In this document: piece after piece, positions 11,142 to 22,185 of the stretch
Position numbering within the stretch: the first letter of the stretch is position 1
How the letters are laid out: every line of letters begins with the position of its first letter
Assembly: GCA_021186555.1 (NCBI GenBank)
Contig: JAJKFL010000012.1
Span: 868,001-932,000 of the forward strand
DNA length: 64,000 bases
DNA from: Reticulitermes speratus
Lineage: Eukaryota > Arthropoda > Insecta > Blattodea > Rhinotermitidae
Direction: 5' to 3'
Made by a program: the position numbers and the translations under genes
Notes under the pieces: generated by a model
Database searches by the model: none
The model's input: only the letters and a program-made list of their open reading frames with translations
Told to the model about the DNA's origin: nothing

Positions 11142-11508
11142 CAGGCATACCCCGACTTACGACACTTCGCACTTACGACACTTCTCAATTGCCACCATGC
11201 CCCCGAAATTGAGGCGTTTGTTTCGCAGTTACGACACCTTAGCGACATGACGCTACCGCTCGCATCGGTTTCCACCACTTTGTGTCGCTATCGTCAGTTC
11301 GCTTACAAACATGTTTCGCTTTGCATCTCTGTGATTAAGTGAATATTATTAAACTGTTTACATTACAACTTGGCCCTTGATGACTCTACTAATTATGAAG
11401 AGTACATGCATTGTTAAGTGAAAAAAATGCATTGCTTAGAGTTGCGACGATTTTCGAGTTACAACAGTGGTCTGGAACCTAACCTGTCGTAAATGCGGGG
11501 TATGTCTG
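11142..11508. mobile_element. Tigger/pogo-like MITE with TA target site
   Basis: The 367-bp element begins CAGGCATACCCCGACTTACG and its other end reads, inverted, CAGACATACCCCGCATTTACG. It is flanked by TA on both sides (11140-11141, 11509-11510). TA duplication and CAG-R-CATACC-type termini are typical of the Tc1/mariner superfamily, Tigger/pogo branch. No transposase frame is present, so it is non-autonomous. Confidence 0.85.
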
Positions 11509-12269
11509 TACCAGAACTTACGAAATGCCAATAAAAAAAATATAACATAACCTCAAAAAGGATAAACAGCATGAAGGTTTATGTACTGTAATGATGAGTG
11601 AATGGCTTAGTCACACTCTGTTCACCATGGCCACCACTGTTTACCGGGTTGCGTCTTCTTTTTTAGGTACAGCCTGAGACTGAATATACAGTTAATCAAC
11701 AAAAAACGACAAACGTTCTGATGAAATCAACTCGCGGGTTGGTATAAGCATAAAGAACCGAGCTATGAAAGAGGTCGTGGAGCAGCGCGTGAAGATTAAG
11801 GCAGTCCGTCATATGACGTCACGTGGACAGTTTTTGATAAAATACAAACACTTTTTAGGGGCATAAAAGACATTAAAATAATCGAAGGAGAGTCTGATTG
11901 CATAAAGCACGAAATGAAAGACAAAGCTTGACTGAGCTGAGAGTGATCTGCGACACAGGAAGGGATTGGGGAAGCTGCATTGCCGCAGCGTTTTGGGTAC
12001 AGAACAGCAGGCCCAATCTCTTGATTCACTGAATACTTACAGCTGCACATGCGCAGGAGAAGTGTACACGGAGATAACCGCCTGAGCCGTGGCACCGCTT
12101 TAGAGGCTAAGACCAACCTGAATTTTATTTGAAAATCAAGCTCGTACCGCGCAGTAAACACACTCCGTCTCGGTTATAGAAACCAGTCACTGCTGTATTG
12201 GGAAATAATTGCTGTTTCAATATATACACCAACAAAGGCACTTAATAAAATACGATTCATAACAATTAT
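11509..12269. other. Intergenic sequence with repeat fragments
   Basis: It holds the inverted copy of the CRE/E-box 20-mer (11807-11826), a short family-A SINE head on the minus strand (12076-12098, ACCGCCTGAGCC), and a lone degenerate 114-bp unit on the opposite strand to the main arrays (about 12145-12200). A 121-codon open frame at 11796-12161 is built from these pieces and is not a gene. Confidence 0.55.
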
Positions 12270-12318
12270 TAAAAATCCTACGTGTTTCGGCACCGCCGTG
12301 CCATCCTCAGGGAATTAT
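12270..12318 (-). ncRNA. Hammerhead-ribozyme-like motif, well paired
   Basis: On the minus strand: CTGAGGA (12304-12310), one extra T, a perfect stem GGCAC/GTGCC with a 4-base loop, GAAA (12285-12288), C-AC-G mini-stem, then GTA (12279-12281). Stem I pairs ATAATTCC with GGATTTTT apart from one or two mismatches. Position 7 of the core is the variable base in hammerheads, so CTGAGGA is an allowed form of CTGANGA. The extra T before stem II recurs in every copy in this window. No Penelope reverse transcriptase is seen nearby. Confidence 0.55.
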
Positions 12319-12894
12319 ACACAAGTTAGTCTAAGTTGCAAGAATAAGCACGATATAATATTAAAAAAATCGCCGTTTGTTCTATTCATTATTTACATAA
12401 ACTCGCTCATAAGACTGTATAAAACGACCTCATAGCACTATACTAATTAATAGTACACACATCTCGATACTTCGCTATATGACGATGTTCAAGTATTACT
12501 AGCAGACTGACTCTCAAGACAATTACCATTACACAGGCTCAATATAATTGCTAAAGTACTTGCCTGTAGAGGAAAGGATCAAGTTCCAAGCACGATATGC
12601 TTCAACAATACATCATTACAGAGAGAGAATAAATTTACTCACCTTGGATATTCATATTTTACACAAAAAGGTGGCTCGGGACCGTAACACACCGCATGGT
12701 GTAACACGTTTGGAAGATGATGATGAATGTTGTAACGAGCACGCAACACTTACCGCGACGTCAGAACTATAAATTTATTGCTGTGTATCCATCATCATCC
12801 ACTGCCAGACACTTTACTCCCAAACGCACTGTCTAAATTCCCTCACATTAATGCACCTTGCGATTACTGCTTATAATCCTGACTGCTGCTCACA
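12319..12894. other. Intergenic sequence, nothing recognised
   Basis: A 74-codon open frame at 12548-12772 has no recognisable motif. No other features are seen. Confidence 0.35.
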
Positions 12895-14515
12895 CTGTTT
12901 CTCGACTGCCAACTCCACACACTGTCCCCCACTTCTGTGTCCCTATATCGACTTGTCTCCCCTCATCACTGCCAACTCCACACACTGTCCCCCACTTCTG
13001 TGTCCCTATATCGACTTGCCTCCCCTCATCACTGCCAACTCCACACTGTCCCCCACTTCTGTGTCCCTATATCGACTTGTCTCCCCTCATCACTGCCAAC
13101 TCCACACACTGTCCCCCACTTCTGTGTCCCTATATCGACTTGTCTCCCCTCATCACTGCCAACTCCACACACTGTCCCCCACTTCTGTGTCCCTATATCG
13201 ACTTGTCTCCCCTCATCACTGCCAACTCCACACACTGTCCCCCACTTCTGTGTCCCTATATCGACTTGTCTCCCCTCATCACTGCCAACTCCACATACTG
13301 TCCCCCACTTGTGTCCCTATATCCACTTGTCTCCCCTCATCACTGCCAACTCCACACTGTCCCCCACTTCTGTGTCCCTATATCGACTTGCCTCCCCTCA
13401 TCACTGCCAACTCCACACTGTCCCCCACTTCTGTGTCCCTATATCGACTTGTCTCCCCTCATCACTGCCAACTCCACACTGTCCCCCACTTCTGTGTCCC
13501 TATATCGACTTGCCTCCCCTCATCACTGCCAACTCCACACTGTCCCCCACTTCTGTGTCCCTATATCGACTTGTCTCCCCTCATCACTGCCAACTCCACA
13601 CTGTCCCCCACTTCTGTGTCCCTATATCGACTTGCCTCCCCTCATCACTGCCAACTCCACACTGTCCCCCACTTCTGTGTCCCTATATCGACTTGTCTCC
13701 CCTCATCACTGCCAACTCCACACTGTCCCCCACTTCTGTGTCCCTATATCGACTTGTCTCCCCTCATCACTGCCAACTCCACACTGTCCCCCACTTCTGT
13801 GTCCCTATATCGACTTGTCTCCCCTCATCACTGCCAACTCCACACTGTCCCCCACTTCTGTGTCCCTATATCGACTTGCCTCCCCTCATCACTGCCAACT
13901 CCACACTGTCCCCCACTTCTGTGTCCCTATATCGACTTGTCTCCCCTCATCACTGCCAACTCCACACTGTCCCCCACTTCTGTGTCCCTATATCGACTTG
14001 TCTCCCCTCATCACTGCCAACTCCACACTGTCCCCCACTTCTGTGTCCCTATATCGACTTGTCTCCCTCTCACACTGCCAACTCCACACTGTCCCCCACT
14101 TCTGTGTCCCTATATCGACTTGCCTCCCCTCATCACTGCCAACTCCACACTGTCCCCCACTTCTGTGTCCCTATATCGACTTGTCTCCCCTCATCACTGC
14201 CAACTCCACACTGTCCCCCACTTCTGTGTCCCTATATCGACTTGTCTCCCCTCATCACTGCCAACTCCACACTGTCCCCCACTTCTGTGTCCCTATATCG
14301 ACTTGTCTCCCCTCATCACTGCCAACTCCACACTGTCCCCCACTTCTGTGTCCCTATATCGACTTGCCTCCCCTCATCACTGCCAACTCCACACTGTCCC
14401 CCACTTCTGTGTCCCTATATCGACTTGCCTCCCCTCATCACTGCCAACTCCACACTGTCCCCAACTTCTGTGTCCCTATATCGACTTGTCTCCCCTGATC
14501 ACTGCCACTCCACTG
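12895..14515. repeat. 61-bp minisatellite, about 26 copies
   Basis: The unit CTGTCCCCCACTTCTGTGTC... repeats with a 61-bp period; the first several copies are 63 bp because of an extra CA. Since 61 is not a multiple of three and the unit has no stop in any forward frame, all three forward frames stay open for about 550 codons. This is a mathematical consequence of the repeat and not evidence of a gene. Confidence 0.95.
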
Positions 14516-14748
14516 TTCCTGACTTCACTCTCTCTTCTCACTGTCTGAGACTCAATTTTTGTCGCATCCCCCCATTCCTGCGATATGACTAAGGTCTTTG
14601 TTGTTAGCTAACCAGTAATTAGAGAACATTAAAAAATTTCATTGGCTAAATTTCAATTAACATTTTTTTTACATTGTGAAGGGCCCCGCAGCAGATTCTA
14701 CGGACGCACCACAGCCTTAAGGCTTTTTGTGCAACCCTGAGATGAAGT

Positions 14749-14931
14749 TTTTTTTTTTACAAAAATTTACAAGTAAATGTAGCACCAGTGGAATGAAATT
14801 GACACGGGAAAACCGACAACTCGGATAGAAACCTGTCCCAGTGCCACTTTGTCCGCCACAAATCCCACATGGACTGACCCGGGCCTCCGCAGTGAGAGGC
14901 CGGCGACTAACCGCCTGAGCCATGGCACGGC
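14749..14931 (-). mobile_element. tRNA-derived SINE (family A), reverse orientation
   Basis: On the minus strand it starts GCCGTGCCATGGCTCAGGCG, as at 5605, continues with the shared AAAGTGGCACTGGGACAGG block and ends in a poly-A-like tail (poly-T on the plus strand at about 14748-14759). The B-box is altered (GGCCCGGGTCAGTCC). Confidence 0.8.
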
Positions 14932-16484
14932 TTTAATTTAACTTCCTCTGGGTGCAAAGCCTACAGAGTGAAACCGTGACATCACATACACCTTTCGTGC
15001 AAACCTTAAACCATAAATTTGTAATCACAAAACTTGGACCATAAACTTCCATAGGACCCTATTTGTCAGATGAATACCACACATGTAAAGACTGGAAACA
15101 GATCAAACACGAGGAGGCTGACAACAACCCCTGCACAGAGGAGGATCTGCACTCCCAGCATGGTCAAAAATGTAAAATGTTTACATTTTTGTCATGCTGA
15201 CATGTGGTCTGTCTGGGATTCGAACCCAATCAATGTTTGCCTACAGAAGGTAACATTGCCTGTTGTCAGACGAACACAAGTCATCTACTGGCAAACAGCA
15301 GTGTACAACAGACATGTTCATACATAATATGAAGCTGATGCAATGGCTCACACAGGATCCTTGCAAGTTACGAAGTGTCAAAAACGCACAATGACGCCCA
15401 CATTACAGATAAGCGAATGAGATACACTGTTGAGACACAGAGCAAAAATGTCTGAACACAGGTTACACATATACGAAGAAACAAGCTCTACCCAATCATA
15501 GAACTGCAAAATTTCGGTACTTTTCTGAAAAATGAAATGAAAAAACAAAGTAGAAAAAACTGTGAAGTCCATAGGAGGGGTTGGGGGTGCAGGGAAGATG
15601 GTAAATATATTTTACTGTCCACAACAATTCACACGACAATACAGTGTTACGAATACAGAGTAAATAGTACGAGATAAACAATGCACATCAGTCAATATGA
15701 ACATGTACCGGTAAAATGGTAAAAACTGGTCCTACCTGACATTGAAAGTAAAGTACATACTTTGGGAGACTCAACTAAACATTTCTTTTTTTGGATTTCA
15801 AACATAAAAAATTCTAATCTTACATCTTTGAAGCTTTACCCTCTTTCATAACAAGTCTGCATTAAAACAGAACCTCTTACATCACTCCTATTGTATTAAT
15901 GAAATCACCTCAACCGAAATTCCTAAGCTTTGTAAGCAACATTTCTAGTAGTCATGTAATACTCTGCATCTGCTCCTGTCTTTGAAAATAGCTTCTTCAA
16001 TTATGTGTTTATATGCACAGCAAGCATTGCTACTAATACCAGGTACATGAAATAAACTCAGTCTTTCATGTATATTGCTTCTAGACAGTATGAAAACATA
16101 CATTTATATTCATAACCTGTCTAGTAGATACCTTAACCTTGCTTCACAACATGCCATCAGGGAGGTACAAGCAAACCGGTACAAAACAAAACCAATCACA
16201 CACATCACCTAGTGGCCATTGCTGATAGTTCACAGGGCACGTGCACACAATACCGAGGCTTTATTAATTACTGGTAAGGAGGTCGCTCTACAAGTAAATA
16301 CTGACAAAACTACACAACTGTTCCCAGAACTCACTTATACATGACAGTTAAAATGTTTCAGAAATACGGTACTTCAAATATGGCCACCGTTCCCAGCATA
16401 TGAACACATATTATGGGACGACCTTTCCACACAGATGTGGAGGTTGTAGTTGGGAACATGAAGTACCTGGGAATTGTCTAAAAC
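14932..16484. other. Intergenic sequence, nothing firm
   Basis: A tRNA B-box-like word on the minus strand (GGGTTCGAATCCCA, 15206-15220) suggests one more SINE relic. Small frames at 15070-15327 and 15378-15681 show no known motif. No arrays or terminal repeats are seen. Confidence 0.4.
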
Positions 16485-17546
16485 TTGAGGTGCGTAGGCA
16501 AAAACTATCAGTCTATCAGCAATATGGCAACTAGAAAAAACACGAACCTCGGAAAGCATCTGCTTACCTCACATACGTACATCAAGACGGAGGGGTAATG
16601 ACCACACAGATCATCTTTTCAATAGGCAGGTGAGGTGCGCAGACAAACATTATCAGGGGTTGCACGATGGCAACTTGCATATACATCATCCTCGGAAGCA
16701 TTATTTTGACCCCACACAGGCCCATGACACCACAAAATGCTCATTAAACACCTCAACTTTGGTTACTATAGCAGGTGTTTCGGTAACCTAATCAGAGGCC
16801 CTACACAAACCAACTTCTACAACCACATTGTGATCTTGATGTAAAACTGGGCACTTAATTTCTTTAAATGACTACAAAGCCCTTTCCCTTAAAAAAATGC
16901 TCAAACAACAAGGGAAATTGCAGGTGGAGAAAAATCAGTTTGAGATGCAGACGGTTCATTTGCACAGCTGGAAAACGTTCAAAAGCAAAGGTGCATGACA
17001 CGGGATTTGCGTGTCAGCCTTCTCTGATGCTGGCTGCTGCATCCACATCAAGCCTTCATCCATCTCTACAAAACTGTCAACAAAACATAACATTTCATTA
17101 ATAAAAATTAATGAACATAATAATTAACGCGGATAATGGTTTCACTATCATACCTGAAATCTTGGACATTGTACACCATTCCACTTTAAAAGCCCACAAC
17201 ATTTCACACACTTCTTCTGCCTCCTTCAAATTCCATTCCCTTGGTGCAGGGGGAAAACCTATGCAGGCAGGCCATTTACAAACAGCTACTCTCAATCCCT
17301 GTCTGATGAACAAGAATGCTAGTCATGTCCAAAATTTCAGTCATGACGACTATGACTGCATACCATGGTTCTGTATACGACAATCGGATGACTGTGCTTC
17401 AAAAACAATTATGTTTAGTTTTACAGATATTCTTGGCCACTGTTTACATTTATATCAAATTGAAACTACAACAAAATTCAAAATCTGTATTAAAGAAACC
17501 CCAAGAAGGCACATTACTCAAAACCATGTACAGAAATTCAGCAAAG
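16485..17546. repeat. Segmental duplication, copy 1
   Basis: This 1062-bp segment recurs in the same orientation at 19021-20091, offset about 2536 bp, with only scattered substitutions and small indels. Both copies begin TTGAGGTGCGTAGGC and end at ATTCAGCAAAG. Within each copy the GAGGTGCG-AG-CAAA...ATCAG block occurs twice about 145 bp apart. It encloses the possible exons at 16956-17302. Confidence 0.9.
16956..17302 (-). CDS. Possible 3'-terminal two-exon coding region, unidentified
   Basis: On the minus strand, exon A (17302 to 17154, 149 nt) lies between an acceptor ...TTCATCAG and a good donor CAG|GTATGA. Exon B (17065 to 16956) follows an acceptor ...GACAGTTTTGTAG and ends in TGA. The join is in phase and gives 85 uninterrupted codons, including FPPAPREWNLKEAEEVCEML in exon A and MDEGLMWMQQP in exon B. 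I do not recognise the family. In the duplicate at 19497-19847 both exons have stops and the acceptor is lost, so copy 1 may be the functional or more recently decayed one. Upstream exons were not identified. It could equally be a chance structure. Confidence 0.3.
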
Positions 17547-18061
17547 CAACCAGTGATGGTAGGCAGTCCTTTGTGAAGGTCTCTAGCCCAGGGTAAGCAA
17601 CCTAACACATACATACCATACATTACAAGAGAATGCGTTTCAAAACTGGGCACAGAGCTATAATTTGCGGCAGCAAAAGTTTACACGCCTCAAAACATTA
17701 ACTGTAGCAACCCTCAATACCACTGAACATACTGAAGAACACCAAGAGGAACTAACAGCAGGTATCAAATTATATAAAACTAAATGAGTAAAATCAACTA
17801 CACTCAAGCGTGCTGCCATCAAGCCAGAAATACAACGCTTCAAACGAGTACTTACAAGCCGTCCCCGTGTAATTTTGCTATCAATTTAATTATTAGACAT
17901 ACTATGTTTCATTATATCCAACACACAGCTACAATCATCTACTAATAAACAACTTTAACTTTATATATTTTTGTGTCTCAAGCCATGTATTCTTTACACG
18001 TTTATACATATAACCTTTGCAATTTTGAGATCGCAAACCACTGTCTTTTTATTTTCTTCTT
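17547..18061. other. Intergenic or intronic sequence, nothing recognised
   Basis: If the exon pair at 16956-17302 is real, this could be upstream intron sequence. No exon with convincing splice sites was found. Confidence 0.3.
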
Positions 18062-18108
18062 GTTCAGCCTGATGATGGCTACTTTCGCTGGCCAAAACAT
18101 TAGCTATT
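18062..18108 (+). ncRNA. Degenerate hammerhead-like motif
   Basis: CTGATGA (18069-18075), an extra T, a GGC/GCC stem with a long loop, AAAA in place of GAAA, then CATTA in place of C-NN-GTA. Stem I could pair CAGC with GCTA. Core base G12 and the cleavage U are changed, so this is at best a decayed copy. Confidence 0.3.
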
Positions 18109-18179
18109 CTTAACCTTCAAGAATAACGTTGTGTTCACAAGGAACACAATGACATTATTCTTCTGATATTGTAAACACA

Positions 18180-18558
18180 ATGGGGATAAATGACATTAAG
18201 AAAAAACACTTCACTGCAAACAGTATGTTTCATTTCCCTCAGTACTTTATTTCTGCAGTCCTCAAATGTATGCAGAATAGAATAATGCTGAAATGTATAA
18301 TCAAAACAAAGAGCCTAGCACAGCTTGGGCAAGTGATTAAAACAGCTAGACTCAAATGCCTACAACACATAGCAAAGATGCAGGATAATGCATATTACAA
18401 GATGATAAAACCTCTCAAAGCCAAAAGGCAGCAGGAGGAAAGGAACACCTAAATTAAATGCCTAGATGCTGTACTAACAGAACTCAAAACTCCAAAAGTG
18501 ACAGGATGTTGCAAGAACACGAAGGACAGAGATCTGTGGAGCAAAATCATAGAGGGAT
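18180..18558 (+). pseudogene. Decayed LINE 3' end (C-terminal tail of APE-type LINE ORF2)
   Basis: One frame reads an LGQVIKTARLKCLQHIAKMQD segment, a stop at 18450, then continues in the same frame through LDAVLTELKTPKVTG and KDRDLWSKIIEG to TGA. This matches the pattern of the cysteine-poor tail after the reverse transcriptase in many insect LINEs (RLRWLGHV-RM ... GRP--RW-D-V--DL ... DR--W---VE). The domain is isolated, has an internal stop and lacks RT motifs, so it is a dead 5'-truncated insertion. The first about 45 codons do not look homologous. Confidence 0.65.
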
Positions 18559-19020
18559 GAAAGCCGCAACAGGTTGTAGTGTCAGAGATAAAGAAGGATC
18601 TACTGTTAGACAATTCTCCACACATTCCAATCGATCACACATGAAGTATCTTAAGGCAAACGCAGCCCAGCGCTAAAAGTAAAGAATTTTCATGCATTTC
18701 CTACCTTCAACATGGAGATTTTCTACACTGCGCTCGAATGAAGAGCTGCACGCTTATACGCTGGGATGGGTCTGGGGATTGGGTGGAGAAACGAGAATAC
18801 GTCTCTCAGGAAAGTCAATTTTCCCCTAAACAATTTCGAAACAATTCTCTGCAACATGCCAACACAACTGCATAAACTGTCACTGAGATATCCAAGTCCC
18901 AGCCCCAAAATCACACCACGAACCCTACAGCCCCAAAGGCATAGCTCCCCACCTGCAACCAAGCTACCAACTGAGGTGACAGTCCACGTGTCCCAAACAA
19001 CACATTTACTCAGTAGGCAT
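18559..19020. other. Intergenic sequence between duplicated segments
   Basis: Two overlapping frames on opposite strands (18723-19134) have no recognisable motif. Nothing else is seen. Confidence 0.35.
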
Positions 19021-20091
19021 TTGAGGTGCGTAGGCAAAAACTATCAGTCTATCAGCACTATGGCAACTAGAAAAAACATGAACCTAGGAAAGCATCTGCT
19101 TACCTCACATACATACATCAAGACGGAGGGGTAATGACCACACAGATCATCTTTTCTGTAGGCAGGTGAGGTGCGCAGACAAACATTATCAGGGGTTGCA
19201 CGATGGCAACTTGCATATACATCATCCTCGGAAGCATTATTTTGACCCCACAAAGGCCCATGACACCACAAAGTGCTCATTAAACACCTCAACTTTGGTT
19301 ACTATTGCAGGTGTTTCGATAACCTAATCAGAGGCCCTACACAAACCAACTTCTACAACCACATTGTGATCTTGATGTAAAACTGGGCACTTAATTTGTT
19401 TAAATGACTACAAAGCCCTTTCCCTTAAAAAAATGCTCAAACAACAAAGGGAAATAAATTGCAGGTGAAGAAAAATCAGTTTGAGATGCAGATGGTTCAT
19501 TTGCACAGCTGGAAAACGTTAAAAAACAATGGTTCAAGACACGGGATTTGCGTGTCAGCCTTCTATGATGCTGGCTACTGCATCCACATCAAGCCTTCAT
19601 CCATCTCTCCAAGACTGTCAACAAAACATAACATTTCATTATCAAAAATTAATCAACATAATAATTAACGCGGATTATGGTTTCGCTATCATACCTGAAA
19701 TCTTGGACATTGTACACCATTCCACTTTAAAAGCCCACAACATTTCACACACTTCATCTATCTCCCTCCTTCAAATTCCATTCTCTTGGTGCAAGGGGAA
19801 AACCCATTCAGGCAGGCCACTTAGAAAGAGCTACTCTCAATCCCACTCTGAAGAACAAGAATGCTAGTCATGTCCAAAATTTCAGTCATGACGACTATGA
19901 CTGCATACCATTGTTCTTTATAGGACAATAGGATGACTGTGCTTCAATAACAATCATGTTTAGTTTTACAGACATTCTTGGGCACTGTTTACATTTATAT
20001 CAAATTGAAACTACAACAAAATTCAAAATCTGTACTAAAGAAACCTCAAGAAGGCACATTACTCAAAACCATGTACAGAAATTCAGCAAAG
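19021..20091. repeat. Segmental duplication, copy 2
   Basis: This is the direct-repeat partner of 16485-17546, about 1071 bp. Differences are substitutions plus small insertions such as a few bases in the CTTCATCTATCTCCCTCC stretch. Confidence 0.9.
19497..19847 (-). pseudogene. Broken copy of the two-exon region at 16956-17302
   Basis: The counterpart of exon A has a TGA where copy 1 has TGC, plus a 4-base insertion that shifts frame. The counterpart of exon B has an acceptor changed from TTTGTAG to CTTGGAG and an in-frame TAG (ATG CAG TAG). The donor equivalent is retained. If the exons are real in copy 1, this copy cannot make the same product. Confidence 0.3.
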
Positions 20092-21663
20092 GACCCCAAA
20101 GGTGTTTGGGATGATCTGAAGCAGAGAAAGTCTCTCGCCCTGCCAGAAGTCGAAACCTCCCCCGCCCCCAACTTCTCATTTGAATAAAGCTTGTGTACAA
20201 CATTAGTTACTGTGTATGATTACAAAACACTGGCATATATATGTCTTACCAGGTAAACCTAAAAAATCCTGAAGATGACAAACAGTACCCATATCACAAA
20301 ACTCAGGGTTCTCACAGCAATGCTACTGATGATTCATGTCTTCAGGGATGTGACACAGCGTCACTGGCTGAGTAGATCCTAAAGTTTCAAAGGAACATAA
20401 TGGTTTCACGTTCAACAGTCAAGAAGTTCAAGGAAGTCCTTCTTGGATTCCTCGACTCTGAAGGTAAATGCATGATGTTACTTTGCAATGCCAGGAACCA
20501 CTCACCCAGCGACACATCACATCCCAAAGTCCAGAATACTCAGCATTCAGTTCCTACACACATCTCAAATAAATCTCACGGTGCCACCACGAAGGGACTA
20601 GAAAAAAATCACAAAACCCTGAACACAGATGGTCTCCAGGCTGAGACTGGAAGCTAGAAACTCGGAATAAGAAGCTGGAATGCTAACCACTTGAGTCTGA
20701 AATCTGGGTCCTGCTCATGAAAGCTGAGAACTTTGTATGGTTTTGCCTACATCTCGATACTCTATACTACAAATATGTTACACTCCAGGTATTTATTTCT
20801 TTGCACATTGCTGTTCTAACTCACAGTGTTCACAATCAAGTAACAAGCTTCAATTTTTTTAAGCAACAATTATAACAATAGTACATCCATGCCCTAAATA
20901 GACTTTCAGGATTAGGCTGCATGAAGGAATGAAGAGTTTCCCAACATTTTGGCTAACATTACAGTAGCTATTTAATATAAGGCCTATTATAGGTCTTGTA
21001 TTAAATTTCCCCGTGGCCTATGAACCACACCACAAAGGCACACAGGAGAAGTGACTGTAATGTAAACCAATACATCAGAAGATCTTCATTCCTCTACGCA
21101 GCCTTATTGCAATAGTGAATCCAACACACTGCAGGCCAGTTTTACAACCCCAAATCCATGTTTTGCAATGGAACACTAAGAGAACGATGCAGCTAAAATC
21201 TAACACATATCAGATCTTTCAGTTACCATTAATTACACAAAATTTAGTCAGAATTGAATCATGTGTTAGTTGCACCAGACTTATCTCTGTTGCAGACACC
21301 AAATGTCATTAAAATTCCATCACAGATTCTTCACAAATTTCAAAATCTTCCACCTTTCCAGTCACAGATTCATTTTGAAACCAGAATATATTTTCTGAAT
21401 TTATTTGCGGTGTATAAAACAATTTAGCTACAACCACACACAGTGTACACTGAATGTTTTGGTTCATTCAACCCAGTAACAAATTCTATTGATAATTATG
21501 CAGCTGGTGGTTATAAAACCATACTACAATATGGAGTATTTTAAGAGACCTATGCAAGGAGACTCCAATCTTTTCAATTAAATTGTCCTTCAATTTAATA
21601 TTCTATATTCTAATGGTCACAATTCCATATTATCTTGCATACATCCAAACATCCCAAGCAAAA
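20092..21663. other. Intergenic sequence with one satellite-related relic
   Basis: Around 20500-20555 the words CACCCAGCGACACATCACATCCC and CAGAATACTCAGCA are a diverged relative of the 151-bp satellite unit. The rest is AT-rich with no recognised gene or terminus. Confidence 0.45.
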
Positions 21664-21730
21664 CTTCTTATTATTAGAAAACCAACTAATTGCACATACA
21701 AAGCACACAGTATACATACATACATATGAA

Positions 21731-21780
21731 TTTCCCTCCTACAGGTTTTGGTGGTCAACCGCCATCATCAGGGAGCTTAT
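21731..21780 (-). ncRNA. Hammerhead-like motif, left arm of palindrome
   Basis: On the minus strand: CTGATGA (21765-21771), extra T, stem GGCGGT/ACCACC with one mismatch, AAAA where GAAA is expected, C-CT-G mini-stem, GTA (21740-21742), then GGAG, which pairs with CTCC before the core. The G12 to A change in the catalytic core predicts loss of activity. Confidence 0.45.
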
Positions 21781-22071
21781 ATTGTTTGGAAGTTAATGAA
21801 GCCATTATTTATGTAAAATAAGTTAAAACAACATAACATGGTTATTGTAAAATAGAACGTATTAATTGATTATATGTTTGGCTTAAAATTTGTTACAAGT
21901 TTTTTCAACCCCTTAAATACATAGTGCGTTAATTTATTAGTCTGTTAAGACTATAATAAATTTATGCACTATACATTTAAGGGGCCAGAAACACCTCTAA
22001 CGAATTTTAAGCCAAACATATAATCAGTTGATAATGGCTTCATTAGGTTTTAAACAATATAAGTTTTAGGT

Positions 22072-22118
22072 GTTACTTCCTGATGATGGCGGTCGACCGC
22101 CGAAATATGCAGGAGGGA
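22072..22118 (+). ncRNA. Hammerhead-like motif, right arm of palindrome
   Basis: CTGATGA (22080-22086), extra T, perfect stem II GGCGGTC/GACCGCC, GAAA (22102-22105), then TATGCA where the left arm has CCTGTA. Stem I pairs ACTTC with GGAGG-type bases, allowing wobble. The core is intact but the cleavage triplet GTA has become GCA, so this arm has the complementary defect to the left arm. Confidence 0.5.
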
Positions 22119-22185
22119 AAATCCTATGTATACGTACTATATGCTTTGTATGTGCAATTAGTTGGTTCTTTAACAAAAAGTGTAA

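Larger units (their letters stand above)
21664..22185. mobile_element. Large imperfect palindrome, probable inverted retroelement termini
   Basis: The two arms are inverted copies centred near 21945, where AGTCT and AGACT flank a 4-base loop. Matching blocks, moving outward from the centre, are CCCCTTAAAT, ATATGTTTGGCTTAAAATT, TAATGAAGCCATTA, CTTATATTGTTT, the hammerhead-like motif with its CCCTCCT flank, and ACCAACTAATTGCACATACA. The left arm is longer because of an insertion of about 65 bp near 21820. Penelope-like elements are known to carry hammerheads and to have repeats in direct or inverted orientation, which fits. A simple inverted duplication of another element is the alternative. 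Confidence 0.75.

Noticed and set aside
12851..14592. Three overlapping forward frames of about 550 codons
   Set aside because: All derive from the same 61-bp repeat; no unique coding sequence.
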